Of a DNA stretch of 43,448 nucleotides, positions 1 to 7,626 are shown piece after piece (within the stretch, counting starts at the first letter, position 1; every line of letters starts with the position of its first letter). The translations under genes and the position numbers were made by a program. The notes below the pieces were generated by a model, which was not told the origin of the DNA, made no database searches, and saw only the letters and a program-made list of their open reading frames with translations. Source of the stretch: Deltaproteobacteria bacterium (lineage in GTDB: Bacteria; Desulfobacterota; Binatia; Bin18); contig VGTJ01000023.1 in the NCBI GenBank assembly GCA_016874775.1, positions 1 to 43,448 of the forward strand. The letters run 5' to 3'.

Positions 1-211
1 GCGCTTGGAGGTGGTGCGCCGTTCGGCAGACGCCAAAGGCTTTACCGTGTTGCCCCGCCGCTGGGTGGTGGAGCGGTCCTTCGGTTGGCTGGGGCGCTAG
101 CGGCGCTTGTGTCGGGACTTCGAACATACCACCGTTTCCAGTGACGCTATGGTGTACTTGGCCAGTATCCGGCGCACGCTGCGGATGGTGACGACGGAAA
201 ATACGAATTAA
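1..211 (+). pseudogene. IS5-family transposase, C-terminal fragment with in-frame TAG
   Basis: Reading from base 2, the frame encodes the C-terminal end of an IS5 (IS427-like group) DDE transposase. It contains the family signature '[14 protein letters not shown]', where the Glu of 'VERSF' is the catalytic E, followed by 'RRLCRDFEHT' and a tail ending at TAA 209-211. A TAG at 98-100 interrupts the frame exactly where family members usually have Tyr ('WLGRYRRL'), so one base change kills the gene. The 5' part lies outside the window. The next reading frame, an IS256-type transposase, begins within about 15 bases, so two insertion-sequence remnants abut here. The element is almost certainly inactive. 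Confidence 0.8.
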
Positions 212-225
212 AAAACACTTTCTGA

Positions 226-1386
226 GAGAATGAACAAGCCGAAACCTTAGGGCGAGGCCGGTATGAAGCGCGGGGGGAGAAACTGGGGTATCGCAATGGG
301 TATGAGCAGGGGACGCTCAAGACCGCCGAAGGGATTTTTCACGTCAAACTGCCGCAGATTCGGGGGCGCGAGGAACCGTTTCGCTCAGCGTTGTGGGGGC
401 AAATGGCGAATACGAGTGACGTGCTCAAGCGGTTAATTGTGGAGATGTACGTGGGCGGGCTGTCCCAGCGGGATATTGAATATGGGTTGGAGAGTGCGTT
501 AGGGCATTTCGTGCTTGGGAAGAGCACGGTGAGTGAGTTGAGTGCGACGTTGAGTGAGGAGTATGAAGCGTGGCGGACCCGGGATCTGAGTCAAGAAACC
601 GTCACCTACCTCTTTATTGATACGGTCTATGAACCGTTACGCCGCTGGGGGCAGAAAACCGGGATTCTCTGTGTGTGGGCGATCTGTGAGGATGGGCGCA
701 AAGTATTGATGAGTCTCTCGACCACCAATAGTGAGAGTTATGAGAGTTGTGTGGACGTGTTGCGTGGACTGATCAAACGGGGGATGCGGACGCCCGTGAC
801 GATTACTACCGATGGGGCGGGAGGATTAACCAAAGCGATTGATGCGATATGGCCCAAATCCTTACGTATTCGCTGTTGGTTTCACACGAGGCAAAACTTC
901 CAGCAGAAAGTCCCGGCCCGGGCGTGGCCCGAGGTCAAAGCGTTGTTGGTAGATATGCGCGATGCACCGAGTCGGGAGAAAGCCGAGCAGAGACGGGACG
1001 CGATTGTGGAGCAGTATCAACGAGAGTTTCCCGAACTGTGTCGCTGTTTGCTCGATGATGCCGACGCCAGTCTCAATCATCTGGCCGTGCCGCAACGTCA
1101 TCAACAATACGTGCGCACCTCCAATCTGGTAGAACGCGCCTTTGTCGAAGAACGCCGGCGCACCAAAGTGATTCCGCATCTCTGGGAGGAAGGGGATGTA
1201 GTGATGTTGGTCGTTGGGGTCTTAATTCGCGTCAGTGAGCGGTGGAGTAAGAAGTGTTTCAGTGCGTTTGAACAACAACAGATTCGCAGCTTGCGTGAAC
1301 AACTCAAGCTCGACGAACAGGAGGTGAGTCCCGGAGACATATCACACCCAGTCCAGACCCGTAGAAGTGCCGCGTCTGCTGCCTAA
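226..1386 (+). CDS. IS256-family (mutator-type) transposase, 5'-truncated
   Basis: The open frame runs from just after a stop at 223-225 to TAA 1384-1386. It begins without a plausible start codon; the first candidate is TTG at 391, which would remove conserved sequence such as 'GTLKTAEGIFHVKLPQIRGR'. IS256 hallmarks are present: first catalytic Asp in 'YLFIDTVYEPLR', second in 'TITTDGAGGL', the 'IRCWFHTRQNF' Cys/His motif, and the catalytic Glu in 'SNLVERAFVEERRRTK'. The C-terminal half is intact and the extreme N-terminus is missing, apparently removed at the junction with the IS5 fragment. It is probably not expressed as an active enzyme. A MITE-like repeat starts about 30 bases downstream. 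Confidence 0.85.
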   Translation, partial: ENEQAETLGRGRYEARGEKLGYRNGYEQGTLKTAEGIFHVKLPQIRGREEPFRSALWGQMANTSDVLKRLIVEMYVGGLSQRDIEYGLESALGHFVLGKSTVSELSATLSEEYEAWRTRDLSQETVTYLFIDTVYEPLRRWGQKTGILCVWAICEDGRKVLMSLSTTNSESYESCVDVLRGLIKRGMRTPVTITTDGAGGLTKAIDAIWPKSLRIRCWFHTRQNFQQKVPARAWPEVKALLVDMRDAPSREKAEQRRDAIVEQYQREFPELCRCLLDDADASLNHLAVPQRHQQYVRTSNLVERAFVEERRRTKVIPHLWEEGDVVMLVVGVLIRVSERWSKKCFSAFEQQQIRSLREQLKLDEQEVSPGDISHPVQTRRSAASAA

Positions 1387-1417
1387 CTTTAGGTTACAGG
1401 GATTAGGGGACTTGACC

Positions 1418-1605
1418 GGGTAGTTTTTTATCCAAGCCTCAATTGGCGCGGATTTCCCCTCGTGAGGAGCCGCGTGTTCGTCATGCCCGCGCAGGCGGGC
1501 ATCCAGGAGCTTCACCCCTGAACGATTGCGTATGCCCCCCTGGATTCCCGCATTCGCGGGCATGACGTCTCGTCTTTTCTCAGCGTAAAAGCCTACCCCT
1601 AAAAG
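1418..1605 (-). repeat. MITE-like palindromic repeat, copy 1 (complete)
   Basis: A non-coding element of about 185 bases, seen again at 38483-38670 (opposite orientation) and truncated at 13911-14045. The ends carry an imperfect inverted repeat of the type GGGTAGGyTTTTA (here 'GGGTAGTTTTTTA' on the left, 'TAAAAGCCTACCCC' on the right). The interior holds two hairpins, 'GTCATGCCCGCGCAGGCGGG' and 'TTCCCGCATTCGCGGGCATG', the common GTCATkCCCGC...GCGGG palindrome. It fills the spacer between the IS256 remnant and the nitroreductase gene. No protein of its own; probably mobilised in trans. Confidence 0.8.
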
Positions 1606-1690
1606 AGGCTGTACCCGCCATCGTCGTCGACAATCCCAAATCTTGGTGTGTTCCGCATATAGGCAGGCCAACACTAACATCCGATATGAC

Positions 1691-2350
1691 CTATACAAAC
1701 GGTTTCTCCCAGGTATCAACATAAGCCATCTGCTCAACCGAATTTCGTGAAATCAGCCCATGGCCACGGAATTGCGGATAGCCGGTCGGAATCGCCGCTG
1801 CGGTTCCCCACGGCTGTGGGATTTTTAGGAGTTCGCGCACTTCAGGCTCAGCAATACATAGGAGGGTCGTGAGCGTACAGCCGAGCCCTTCCGCGCGACA
1901 GGCGAGCAAGAAGTTCTGCACGGCTGGATAGATCGATCCACCACCAACAACGGACACACGCTCAAGTTTAGCATCAGTCACAGCCAGTCCATCGGGATGA
2001 AAGCAAAAGATGCCGATCACTGGTGCCTCGCCAAAGTGCTCGGCTAAGTGCAAACCAGAGCGAATCATCTTCTCGCCTTTCTTCCGTTCGTCTTCAGGAA
2101 GATTTGCGAACCTGGCAGTGTACGACTGAATAAAAGGAGTCGCCACTTTGCTGTACAACTCACCCAGGCGTTGTCTAAGCACTGGGTCTTTGACCATAAT
2201 GACACGCCAGGCTTGGCGATTGCCACCGCTCGGCGCCCACGTCGCGGCTTGCAGTACACGACGTAGCACGTCATTGGGAATGGGATCGGGGCGGAGTCGA
2301 CGCACCGCACGTAGTGTACTCATTGCCTCGTAAAGGTCGACAGATGCCAT
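1691..2350 (-). CDS. Nitroreductase-family FMN oxidoreductase
   Basis: 219-residue protein of the NADH oxidase/nitroreductase fold, using FMN and NAD(P)H to reduce nitro, quinone, enone or similar acceptors; the physiological substrate is unknown. Visible features are the N-terminal 'STLRAVRRLRPDPIP' FMN phosphate-binding region, 'ATWAPSGGNRQAWRVI' (the classical P-S-x-x-N-x-Q-x-W/P motif), and the C-terminal glycine-rich 'GLGCTLTTLL' segment. Start chosen at ATG 2350 because AGGAGG lies eight bases upstream; an in-frame ATG 27 bases further up lacks this. It is the last gene of the minus-strand catabolic cluster and is preceded by a TCAGC-word hairpin at 2378-2427. Confidence 0.88.
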   Translation of the reverse strand: MASVDLYEAMSTLRAVRRLRPDPIPNDVLRRVLQAATWAPSGGNRQAWRVIMVKDPVLRQRLGELYSKVATPFIQSYTARFANLPEDERKKGEKMIRSGLHLAEHFGEAPVIGIFCFHPDGLAVTDAKLERVSVVGGGSIYPAVQNFLLACRAEGLGCTLTTLLCIAEPEVRELLKIPQPWGTAAAIPTGYPQFRGHGLISRNSVEQMAYVDTWEKPFV

Positions 2351-2377
2351 GGCAGGTCCCTCCTTTTTGGTAAGCAT

Positions 2378-2427
2378 TCAGCGGTCAGCAATCAGCAGTC
2401 AGCCAGAATAGGACTGAGGGCTGAGTG
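2378..2427. repeat. TCAGC-word hairpin upstream of nitroreductase
   Basis: The left arm is a run of TCAGC words (TCAGCGGTCAGCAATCAGC...), and the right arm GGACTGAGGGCTGAGTG is its imperfect complement. It lies between the FmdB-type gene and the nitroreductase, just upstream of the latter's ribosome-binding site. The same word recurs at 29022-29098. Confidence 0.6.
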
Positions 2428-2485
2428 AAAAAGAGAATTCAGAATTCAGACAGCAATTCTCATTTTGACTAAGGCAACCGTCAAT

Positions 2486-2558
2486 GTAGGCCGGAATAAG
2501 CGCTGCGTTTCCGGCACGAGTGCGCCAGGAACGGCCTGCGGCCTTATCCTGGCCTACG
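2486..2558. repeat. REP-like palindromic repeat, copy 1
   Basis: Begins GTAGGCCGGAATAAGCGC and ends CTTATCCTGGCCTAC, so the ends form an imperfect stem around inner TTCCGGC/GCC arms. A near-identical copy lies at 31427-31499, and both copies are preceded by a shared 'TTCTCATTTTGAC' stretch. It resembles enterobacterial REP/BIME units in design. It sits just past the 3' end of the FmdB-type gene. Confidence 0.75.
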
Positions 2559-2581
2559 CTTCTGCTCAGGAACAGAGACAG

Positions 2582-2809
2582 TTAGTTATCCCACGCACAC
2601 GCACCAGGACCGCGTGGATCACCACACGAGCCACACGCGCCCATTGTCGGTTGCATATCACTTCCTGTGTTACTGCTCACTGCAAACGTTGACAGCATCT
2701 TCTCGAGTTTGGCACTGCTGCATTCTGGACAAGACGGCTTGGCTGAGCCCATCACAAGCGTCTCAAACTGATGGCCACATTTTTTACAGGCATATTCAAA
2801 CAAGGGCAT
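2582..2809 (-). CDS. FmdB-type zinc-ribbon small protein
   Basis: 75-residue protein opening 'MPLFEYACKKCGHQFETL', with a second knuckle 'CPECSS' near residue 33, which is the C-x2-C...C-x2-C zinc ribbon of the FmdB family of putative regulatory proteins. A C-terminal 'CGSCGDP' adds further Cys. FmdB proteins are found beside many catabolic operons, but their molecular role is unsettled. GGAGG lies four bases before the ATG. It follows the SnoaL-like gene in the same direction, about 56 bases away, and is probably co-transcribed with the diiron monooxygenase genes. Confidence 0.85.
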   Translation of the reverse strand: MPLFEYACKKCGHQFETLVMGSAKPSCPECSSAKLEKMLSTFAVSSNTGSDMQPTMGACGSCGDPRGPGACAWDN

Positions 2810-2865
2810 AGGTCCTCCACACGAAAGGAATGCCGTAGTCCCCTCTACAACATTCCCCGCTCGTT

Positions 2866-3339
2866 TTACTTATCCTGAATAAATCGCTTCTTCGCCCAGC
2901 CTTGGTCGTATGGTGTCCAGAATTCAGAGTTCACTTTGAGGTTCTTGAACTTCCATTCGCCGTTGACCTTCACATATTCCTCTGAATACTTGGCCGCACC
3001 AAGCACGGCTTGGTTGTTTTCAGCGAACGTACAGGTCTGGAACAGATACCAAGTGCCTTTGCCGGTATTGCCAGTTACCTCAATGATCGGGTTCATCACA
3101 TAATGTAGGGCAAACGGGAGCATCTTTGCTGCTCCTTGGAAGAATTTGCGAATCGCTTCGCGTCCGACACATTTGCCAAACAGACCACCGTCCCATGTTG
3201 CATCCTCAACAAACAACGACGCGAGATTGTCTGGCTCGTAATTATTATCACAGTAGCCGCAATAGCGGGCTTTGAGACGTTTGATGGCTTCGATGTCTTC
3301 GAGGTTTTGTACACGCGCGGCGAGTTCTTCGAGTGTCAT
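2866..3339 (-). CDS. SnoaL-like (NTF2-fold) polyketide-cyclase/dehydratase-type protein
   Basis: 157 residues. The start 'MTLEELAARVQNLEDIEAIKRLKARYCGYCDN' is typical of the SnoaL-like/nuclear transport factor 2 fold found in ring-hydroxylating dioxygenase beta subunits, scytalone dehydratase and many small catabolic enzymes. Later family features are 'SLFVEDATWDGG', 'GREAIRKFFQGA' and 'HYVMNPIIEVTGNTGKGTWYLF'. AGGAGG precedes the ATG with suitable spacing. It lies directly downstream of the monooxygenase reductase. It might dehydrate or isomerise a hydroxylated intermediate, or act as a small oxygenase partner; the sequence alone does not decide. Confidence 0.85.
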   Translation of the reverse strand: MTLEELAARVQNLEDIEAIKRLKARYCGYCDNNYEPDNLASLFVEDATWDGGLFGKCVGREAIRKFFQGAAKMLPFALHYVMNPIIEVTGNTGKGTWYLFQTCTFAENNQAVLGAAKYSEEYVKVNGEWKFKNLKVNSEFWTPYDQGWAKKRFIQDK

Positions 3340-3361
3340 GGGATCCTCCTTTCATTTGTTG

Positions 3362-3397
3362 TGTGATACGTGAACCGTAACACGTAATACGTACACT
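3362..3397. repeat. ACGTAA-word repeat
   Basis: A cluster of 'tACGTgAA', 'CGTAACACGTAATACGTA' words in the spacer upstream of the SnoaL-like gene. The word is related to those at 10844-10980 and 15903-15981. Only a weak hairpin is visible. Confidence 0.45.
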
Positions 3398-3449
3398 CAA
3401 TTCGCTGGAGCAATTTACGATAGTATTTGCCTTGAATCCTAGCTTTCGA

Positions 3450-3484
3450 CCCTCACCCTAGCCCTCTCCCTGGCAAGGAGAGGG
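3450..3484. terminator. CCCTCTCCC hairpin between reductase and SnoaL-like gene
   Basis: CCCTCACCCTAGCCCTCTCC followed by TGGCAAGGAGAGGG gives a GC-rich stem (CCCTCTCC/GGAGAGGG). The same family occurs at 14556-14590 and 30285-30346. It could act as a transcription terminator or mRNA 3' stabiliser within the operon. There is no following U-run on the minus strand. Confidence 0.5.
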
Positions 3485-3540
3485 AAACTTGCAGCAACGA
3501 AAGCGGAGAATGACCAAGATAAAGCCAACTGAAAATTGTT

Positions 3541-4593
3541 CTAGGCAGCAGTATCTGCTTTCGTAACAAACTTATCGTAGAAAATGTCCTTTTCATCAAT
3601 CCCGAGTTTCTGCAACGCAACAATAGCAGCGTCGATCATTGCCGTCGGCCCGCACATGTAGGCTTGCTTGTCGCCGCCGCGCGGAACGAGACGTTTGACA
3701 ACCTCGGTAATCAGCCCAGTCTCTCCTGACCAGGCATCCTCTTGCGTTGGTTCGGACAACGCGGGAATGAAGCAAAAGTTCGGGAGTTGTTGTGCGAAGC
3801 TCTGTAGTTCATCGAGGAGGAATAAATCCCGTCGGGTGCGAGCCCCATAGAAATAGATCACAGATCGTGAGTCTCTACTCTCGGTCATATCGCGGAGCAA
3901 TGAGAGAATTGGCGCCATGCCTGAGCCACCGGCAATGAAGATCAATTCCTGTTGTGTGTTGCGTGTTGCGTGGTCTGTGTTGCGTAAATAGAAATTGCCG
4001 TACGGTCCTCGGATGGTTAGCCGCTCGCCTGGCTTGAGCTGGTGGTCCACATAGGAGGAAAACACGCCACCGGGCATGAGTTTAACCATTATTTCTATTT
4101 CGCCACGGCGACTGGGCGGATTCGCCATCGAGTACGAGCGCCACTCGTTGGTTCCGGGAACAAGGACATCGATGTATTGGCCGGCTTTGAAAACAATCCG
4201 TTGCGGATCATACAACTGTAGATGAATGCCGCGAATATCGTGAGCCAATGTCTCCACCCGAGTTACATCAACTGCAAACTCATACACCGAGAGACCAGAC
4301 ACAAGGTCCGCTTCGTCGTAATCCCATAACTCGATGCTGAGATCACTCTCAGGATAAGCGCAACACAGCAACGCCATGCCTTGTTGTTTCTCGAAATCGA
4401 GCAAGGCAAAGCTCGATGCCTCTGAGTTTTCAACTTCACCTTCAACCACCTGGGCTTTACACATGCCACAACCGCCAAATTTGCAGCCGTAGCGTAAGTT
4501 CAACCCATTGCGCATCGCGGCTTCGAGAATGGTCTCGTTATCACCGCAGGTGAATTGCTTCTCAAATGGGAGGAGTGTGATGGTGTACGGCAT
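3541..4593 (-). CDS. Soluble diiron monooxygenase reductase (2Fe-2S/FAD, NAD(P)H)
   Basis: 350 residues. It transfers electrons from NAD(P)H via FAD and a plant-type 2Fe-2S cluster to the diiron hydroxylase encoded just upstream. The ferredoxin domain (about 1-95) has Cys37, Cys42, Cys45 ('RYGCKFGGCGMC') and Cys77 or Cys78. The FAD domain has 'EWRSYSMANPPS' (R-x-Y-S), and the NAD domain has 'IAGGSGMAPILSLL' and 'YMCGPTAMIDA'. This is the layout of MmoC, PrmB and AmoD/EtnD. The start is unusual: upstream of the ATG there is no purine-rich Shine-Dalgarno, only a pyrimidine-rich arm of the 4604-4668 hairpin, so translation may depend on coupling or on that structure. Last gene of the four-gene SDIMO set. 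Confidence 0.93.
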   Translation of the reverse strand: MPYTITLLPFEKQFTCGDNETILEAAMRNGLNLRYGCKFGGCGMCKAQVVEGEVENSEASSFALLDFEKQQGMALLCCAYPESDLSIELWDYDEADLVSGLSVYEFAVDVTRVETLAHDIRGIHLQLYDPQRIVFKAGQYIDVLVPGTNEWRSYSMANPPSRRGEIEIMVKLMPGGVFSSYVDHQLKPGERLTIRGPYGNFYLRNTDHATRNTQQELIFIAGGSGMAPILSLLRDMTESRDSRSVIYFYGARTRRDLFLLDELQSFAQQLPNFCFIPALSEPTQEDAWSGETGLITEVVKRLVPRGGDKQAYMCGPTAMIDAAIVALQKLGIDEKDIFYDKFVTKADTAA

Positions 4594-4603
4594 ACAAAAT
4601 GGG

Positions 4604-4668
4604 GGGAGGATTTAGGGGCTAGGGATTGGCGGGGGACCCAGCCCCTACCCCCTAGCCCCCACCCCCTA
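4604..4668. repeat. GGGGCTAGGG-word hairpin between alpha subunit and reductase genes
   Basis: The left arm, GGATTTAGGGGCTAGGGATT, pairs imperfectly with a right arm made of CCCCTACCCCCTAGCCCCC words. The stop codon TAG of the alpha-subunit gene (4666-4668 on the minus strand) is the first CTAG of the right arm, so the repeat supplies the terminator codon. The other arm lies within about 20 bases of the reductase start. Confidence 0.7.
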
Positions 4669-6168
4669 GTTCCGGAGTGGATCTTTAATCGTGTACTGCA
4701 ACCGCCGAATATCATCGATGGTCCACATATTCTCAGTCTTGAGATGCGGCTGAGCTATCAACGTTTTGCCGTCTGGGCGGATGTAGCCGAGTTCTGTCAC
4801 CACATCAGCAAGGTCCCACCCGTCGAAACGCTCGAACCAGGTTTGAAAACCAAGATAGCGCTGCGGTTCGAGATCGAAGATCCATTCGCACGGCTCTGAG
4901 CAGAACGCGCGTTTCTTGCCAGCTTTCTCAACTATATGAACGGCACTGTTATCTGGCCGTGGGATCACGCATGGCAACTGGCACACCTGGCACAGCGGTG
5001 GGAGGCTGGGAAGCAATTGCGCGGGAATCTGTCCGTGCTTTGGGTCAGCCATCATGCGATACGCTTCCCAGAATTTGCCATAGTGCGTGTCCCATCCAGG
5101 ATAGTTCTCGGCAAACCAGGCACAGTCCTTCTCTTGCATGACATCAAAGCGCCAGAAGGCGACTGGCCACAGAGCGAATGCTGACATCGCCACCGAATGA
5201 TGCATCCAGGAGATATTCTCCTGCGCTTGCGGTAACCAGCGGGGCGGCTTGAGGCCAAATTTTTCTAATTTTGCAATGAAGCTGCCGACCCAATCGTCAA
5301 TGATCCACTGTTGCCACATGTTCTTGTAGGTCTGTACGTGATTGACGCTGAAGTAGTCGGTCAGCGTCCCGAGGAACGAGTCAATAAACTTATGCGTACG
5401 CCAAAAGTATTTATCAATTGCTTCTTGAATCAGCGGGAGGTTGCGATCATCAGACAACGCCGCTGCCAATGTCGCATAGCCATTGGCCATGTGTCGGGCT
5501 TCATCCGATTGAATGCTCAGGAAGACGGTTGGCGTCGCATGATCCCCATTCGCTGCCGCCGTATTGGGAAAGGCAACAAACAGTGGGTTTGTAAACGCAG
5601 TTTCTCCGACTACTTGCAGACTAATCGCACACTCGATGGGATCACCGGCAATAAAGGTTTCAATAAACGAGCGACCAGCAGCGCCAAGGAAATGCTCGCC
5701 GAAACCTTTCTGGCTCACATCGAAGCCAGCAGGGTCGGCGTAGTGCTTCATGTAGTAGCGACCAAGATACATCTCTTGTTGATTATGGCGCACTTCATCG
5801 AGCATCTGTGCGAGGTAGCCGTTGCGCAACTCCTCATTCTCGACCGTGCTAATCAGCATGCCTTGGCATTTACCTGCCGCATATTCAGCAAAAGGAAGAA
5901 TTGCCAACGCTGGCTTTAACGACTCAGCAAAGCGCGGCTCAACCTGATTCGGATTATCGATGCGGACAGCACCATCAAGAAAGCCATACTGCCGATCATC
6001 TTTCTCGGCTTCCATCGCCATGTAATCGCGGATCAGATGACGGAACGGATCTTTGGTTTTCTTGGGAATGTGGAATTTGGTTTCGTACTTCGCCTCAGGT
6101 TGGAAGTACGTCGGCGTCCATTCCAATCCTTTAATCTTGTCGTGGGCTTTGATTAGATTGCGTGGCAT
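4666..6168 (-). CDS. Soluble diiron monooxygenase hydroxylase alpha subunit (group 4 alkene monooxygenase-like)
   Basis: 500 residues, catalytic subunit of a bacterial multicomponent monooxygenase. All six iron ligands are visible at methane-monooxygenase spacing: Glu95, Glu125-x2-His128 ('LDEVRHNQ'), Glu189 ('VVGETAF') and Glu223-x2-His226 ('SDEARHMA'). A C-terminal YHS/zinc-ribbon-like module has Cys393, Cys396, Cys423 and Cys427. Start set at ATG 6168 with GGAGG five bases upstream, not the TTG four codons earlier. Length and gene order (beta, coupling, alpha, reductase) match amoABCD/etnABCD of Rhodococcus and Mycobacterium rather than propane monooxygenase (alpha first) or phenol hydroxylase (extra subunits). 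Substrate could be an alkene, alkane or larger hydrophobic molecule. No epoxide-processing CoM transferase is in the window. Confidence 0.92.
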   Translation of the reverse strand: MPRNLIKAHDKIKGLEWTPTYFQPEAKYETKFHIPKKTKDPFRHLIRDYMAMEAEKDDRQYGFLDGAVRIDNPNQVEPRFAESLKPALAILPFAEYAAGKCQGMLISTVENEELRNGYLAQMLDEVRHNQQEMYLGRYYMKHYADPAGFDVSQKGFGEHFLGAAGRSFIETFIAGDPIECAISLQVVGETAFTNPLFVAFPNTAAANGDHATPTVFLSIQSDEARHMANGYATLAAALSDDRNLPLIQEAIDKYFWRTHKFIDSFLGTLTDYFSVNHVQTYKNMWQQWIIDDWVGSFIAKLEKFGLKPPRWLPQAQENISWMHHSVAMSAFALWPVAFWRFDVMQEKDCAWFAENYPGWDTHYGKFWEAYRMMADPKHGQIPAQLLPSLPPLCQVCQLPCVIPRPDNSAVHIVEKAGKKRAFCSEPCEWIFDLEPQRYLGFQTWFERFDGWDLADVVTELGYIRPDGKTLIAQPHLKTENMWTIDDIRRLQYTIKDPLRN

Positions 6169-6183
6169 GGGTTCCTCCAAAAG

Positions 6184-6252
6184 AGTAGTCAGTAGTCAGC
6201 ATTCAGTAGAAAAAATGTGTGTTTCCATGCTGACTACTGGCTACTGACTACT
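6184..6252. repeat. AGTAGTCAGT-word hairpin between coupling-protein and alpha-subunit genes
   Basis: Left arm 6184-6202 (AGTAGTCAGTAGTCAGCAT) is a perfect complement of right arm 6227-6252 except for a seven-base extra word (extra copy of the repeat) in the right arm. The right arm encodes the final codons 'SSQ' and the TAG stop of the coupling-protein gene on the minus strand. The left arm ends just before the GGAGG of the alpha-subunit gene. It may set the ratio of coupling protein to hydroxylase. Confidence 0.75.
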
Positions 6253-6561
6253 TTCTTCAAGTTGCAACATCTCCGAGTATACTCCAAACGTATTGTCTGT
6301 CACCTGCGCGCGACCGTAGTAGCTGGTCATCACGACCAGAAACGTCGACATGTCGAGGTCACGTCCGAGCCGTTCCCCAACTGCCGCGACATCTACTTCT
6401 ATTTTTCCCTCGCCTTCGATCATCCAGTAACAGTTAGTTTTGGTGATACGAAGGTTGGGCTGCTCCTCACGTAACATCTCCACGGCAACGTCGGACTCTT
6501 CACTTCCCATCAGCACGAGACCGACAGTGTCACGGGCTTTGATCTTGTTTTCTTCGCTCAT
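6241..6561 (-). CDS. SDIMO coupling/effector protein (MmoB/DmpM family)
   Basis: 106 residues. The cofactorless regulatory component that binds the hydroxylase and gates oxygen activation. It carries the MmoB/DmpM fold signature: 'DTVGLVLMGSEESDVAVEML', 'ITKTNCYWMIEGEGKIEVD' and 'VGERLGRDLDMSTFLVVMTSYYGR'. The start ATG overlaps the stop of the beta-subunit gene by four bases (ATGA), showing translational coupling. The last three codons and the stop come from the AGTAGTCAGT hairpin, so the original C-terminus may have been replaced. Confidence 0.93.
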   Translation of the reverse strand: MSEENKIKARDTVGLVLMGSEESDVAVEMLREEQPNLRITKTNCYWMIEGEGKIEVDVAAVGERLGRDLDMSTFLVVMTSYYGRAQVTDNTFGVYSEMLQLEESSQ

Positions 6562-7586
6562 GCAGATATACCCACATCCTTCAGTAGTGCCGCGTACTGC
6601 CCTTCAACTCGCTCATGCGCTTGAGCAAAGGTGAGTGGCTTTGTGGTCGGCTTTTCAAAGAGTGGGGCAAACGCGTGCACCGCCTCGCGGGTGTATGGCA
6701 ACCATTTCGCCAGCCATCCTTCAATGACTTTTTTATTCCCGGCCCCATGCTCGGGGTCTCGTAACATCACGTGGACGAATTCTTTGGTCCATTTGAGATT
6801 ACGTTGCCAGTCGTTTTCGACCGTCGCTAACACTGCGGGTGATATCGCATCACCATTCCGTGGCGCAAAGCGCGAGAAGAAATGCGTCCGTGCCAACACC
6901 CCAAACAGCGGCTCTAGCGCGAGGTTAATACCAATAATGACCTCACCCCAATCCTTCGCGGCCATCAACCCTTCAACCAGTTTGCGCGCACCTTGATAGA
7001 CCGGATCTTCGAGCCACACGATTTTCGCATCCGCATCGGAAAAGCCAGGGACAGCATCAGTCAAATCCATGCCATAGAGGGCAATATCTTGCGCATGGCG
7101 GATCTTGTCTGCCGCATTAAAAATACAGGCGTTACCAGCGGTCGCAGACAATGCCTCGCGTTGCGCGTAGGAGAAGCAGCGGAAGAGACCATATTCGAGA
7201 CACGCATAGGCTGCGTAATATCTACCGATAATAGTCTTTACCCAGGTTTCATCGAAGTCAGCAAACAGTCCCTCAGACTTGGCGGCTTCGACAATCCGGT
7301 CGAGGCTACGTTCTTGTTCAGCCTGGCCTGCAACGTAGGTCCGCTGCCACTGTTTCGATGGGTCCTGAAATTCCCACCAGTTGGTACATTTGAGAGCGGT
7401 TGAATCTTCATTCCACGCGCCGCGTCCATCAGCAAAGCGATTCAGCCAACCTTGAAACGCGTAGTGACGTGGATCTGGTTGCGTGTGGATGGTCAAATCT
7501 TCATATTCACTGGGATGGCGGCCTTTGGGCTTAAAGTAGGAAAACTGACGATTACCTGAAAAAGCTCCTGACTCGTGTGGCTTCAT
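6558..7586 (-). CDS. Soluble diiron monooxygenase hydroxylase beta subunit
   Basis: 342 residues, the structural subunit of the (alpha-beta)2 hydroxylase. It shares the ferritin-like fold with the alpha subunit but lacks metal ligands. Typical features are 'FKPKGRHPSEYEDLTIHTQPDPRHY', 'IGRYYAAYACLEYGLFRCFSYAQREALSATAGNA' and 'ADKIRHAQDIALYGMDL' (quoted across 30s, 140-170 and 180-200 as separate stretches). Start chosen at ATG 7586, where GAGGAG lies four bases upstream; an upstream in-frame start would add 22 residues without homology. First gene of the SDIMO set, 40 bases after the HpaB-type gene, so probably read through from it. Confidence 0.91.
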   Translation of the reverse strand: MKPHESGAFSGNRQFSYFKPKGRHPSEYEDLTIHTQPDPRHYAFQGWLNRFADGRGAWNEDSTALKCTNWWEFQDPSKQWQRTYVAGQAEQERSLDRIVEAAKSEGLFADFDETWVKTIIGRYYAAYACLEYGLFRCFSYAQREALSATAGNACIFNAADKIRHAQDIALYGMDLTDAVPGFSDADAKIVWLEDPVYQGARKLVEGLMAAKDWGEVIIGINLALEPLFGVLARTHFFSRFAPRNGDAISPAVLATVENDWQRNLKWTKEFVHVMLRDPEHGAGNKKVIEGWLAKWLPYTREAVHAFAPLFEKPTTKPLTFAQAHERVEGQYAALLKDVGISA

Positions 7587-7626
7587 AGGACTCCTCTCCC
7601 AGTGCGGGCCCGTGCAGACCTCGCTT

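Noticed and set aside
1342-1737. 131-residue minus-strand open frame
   Set aside because: It runs through the MITE-like repeat, and the residues encode the palindrome; not a gene.
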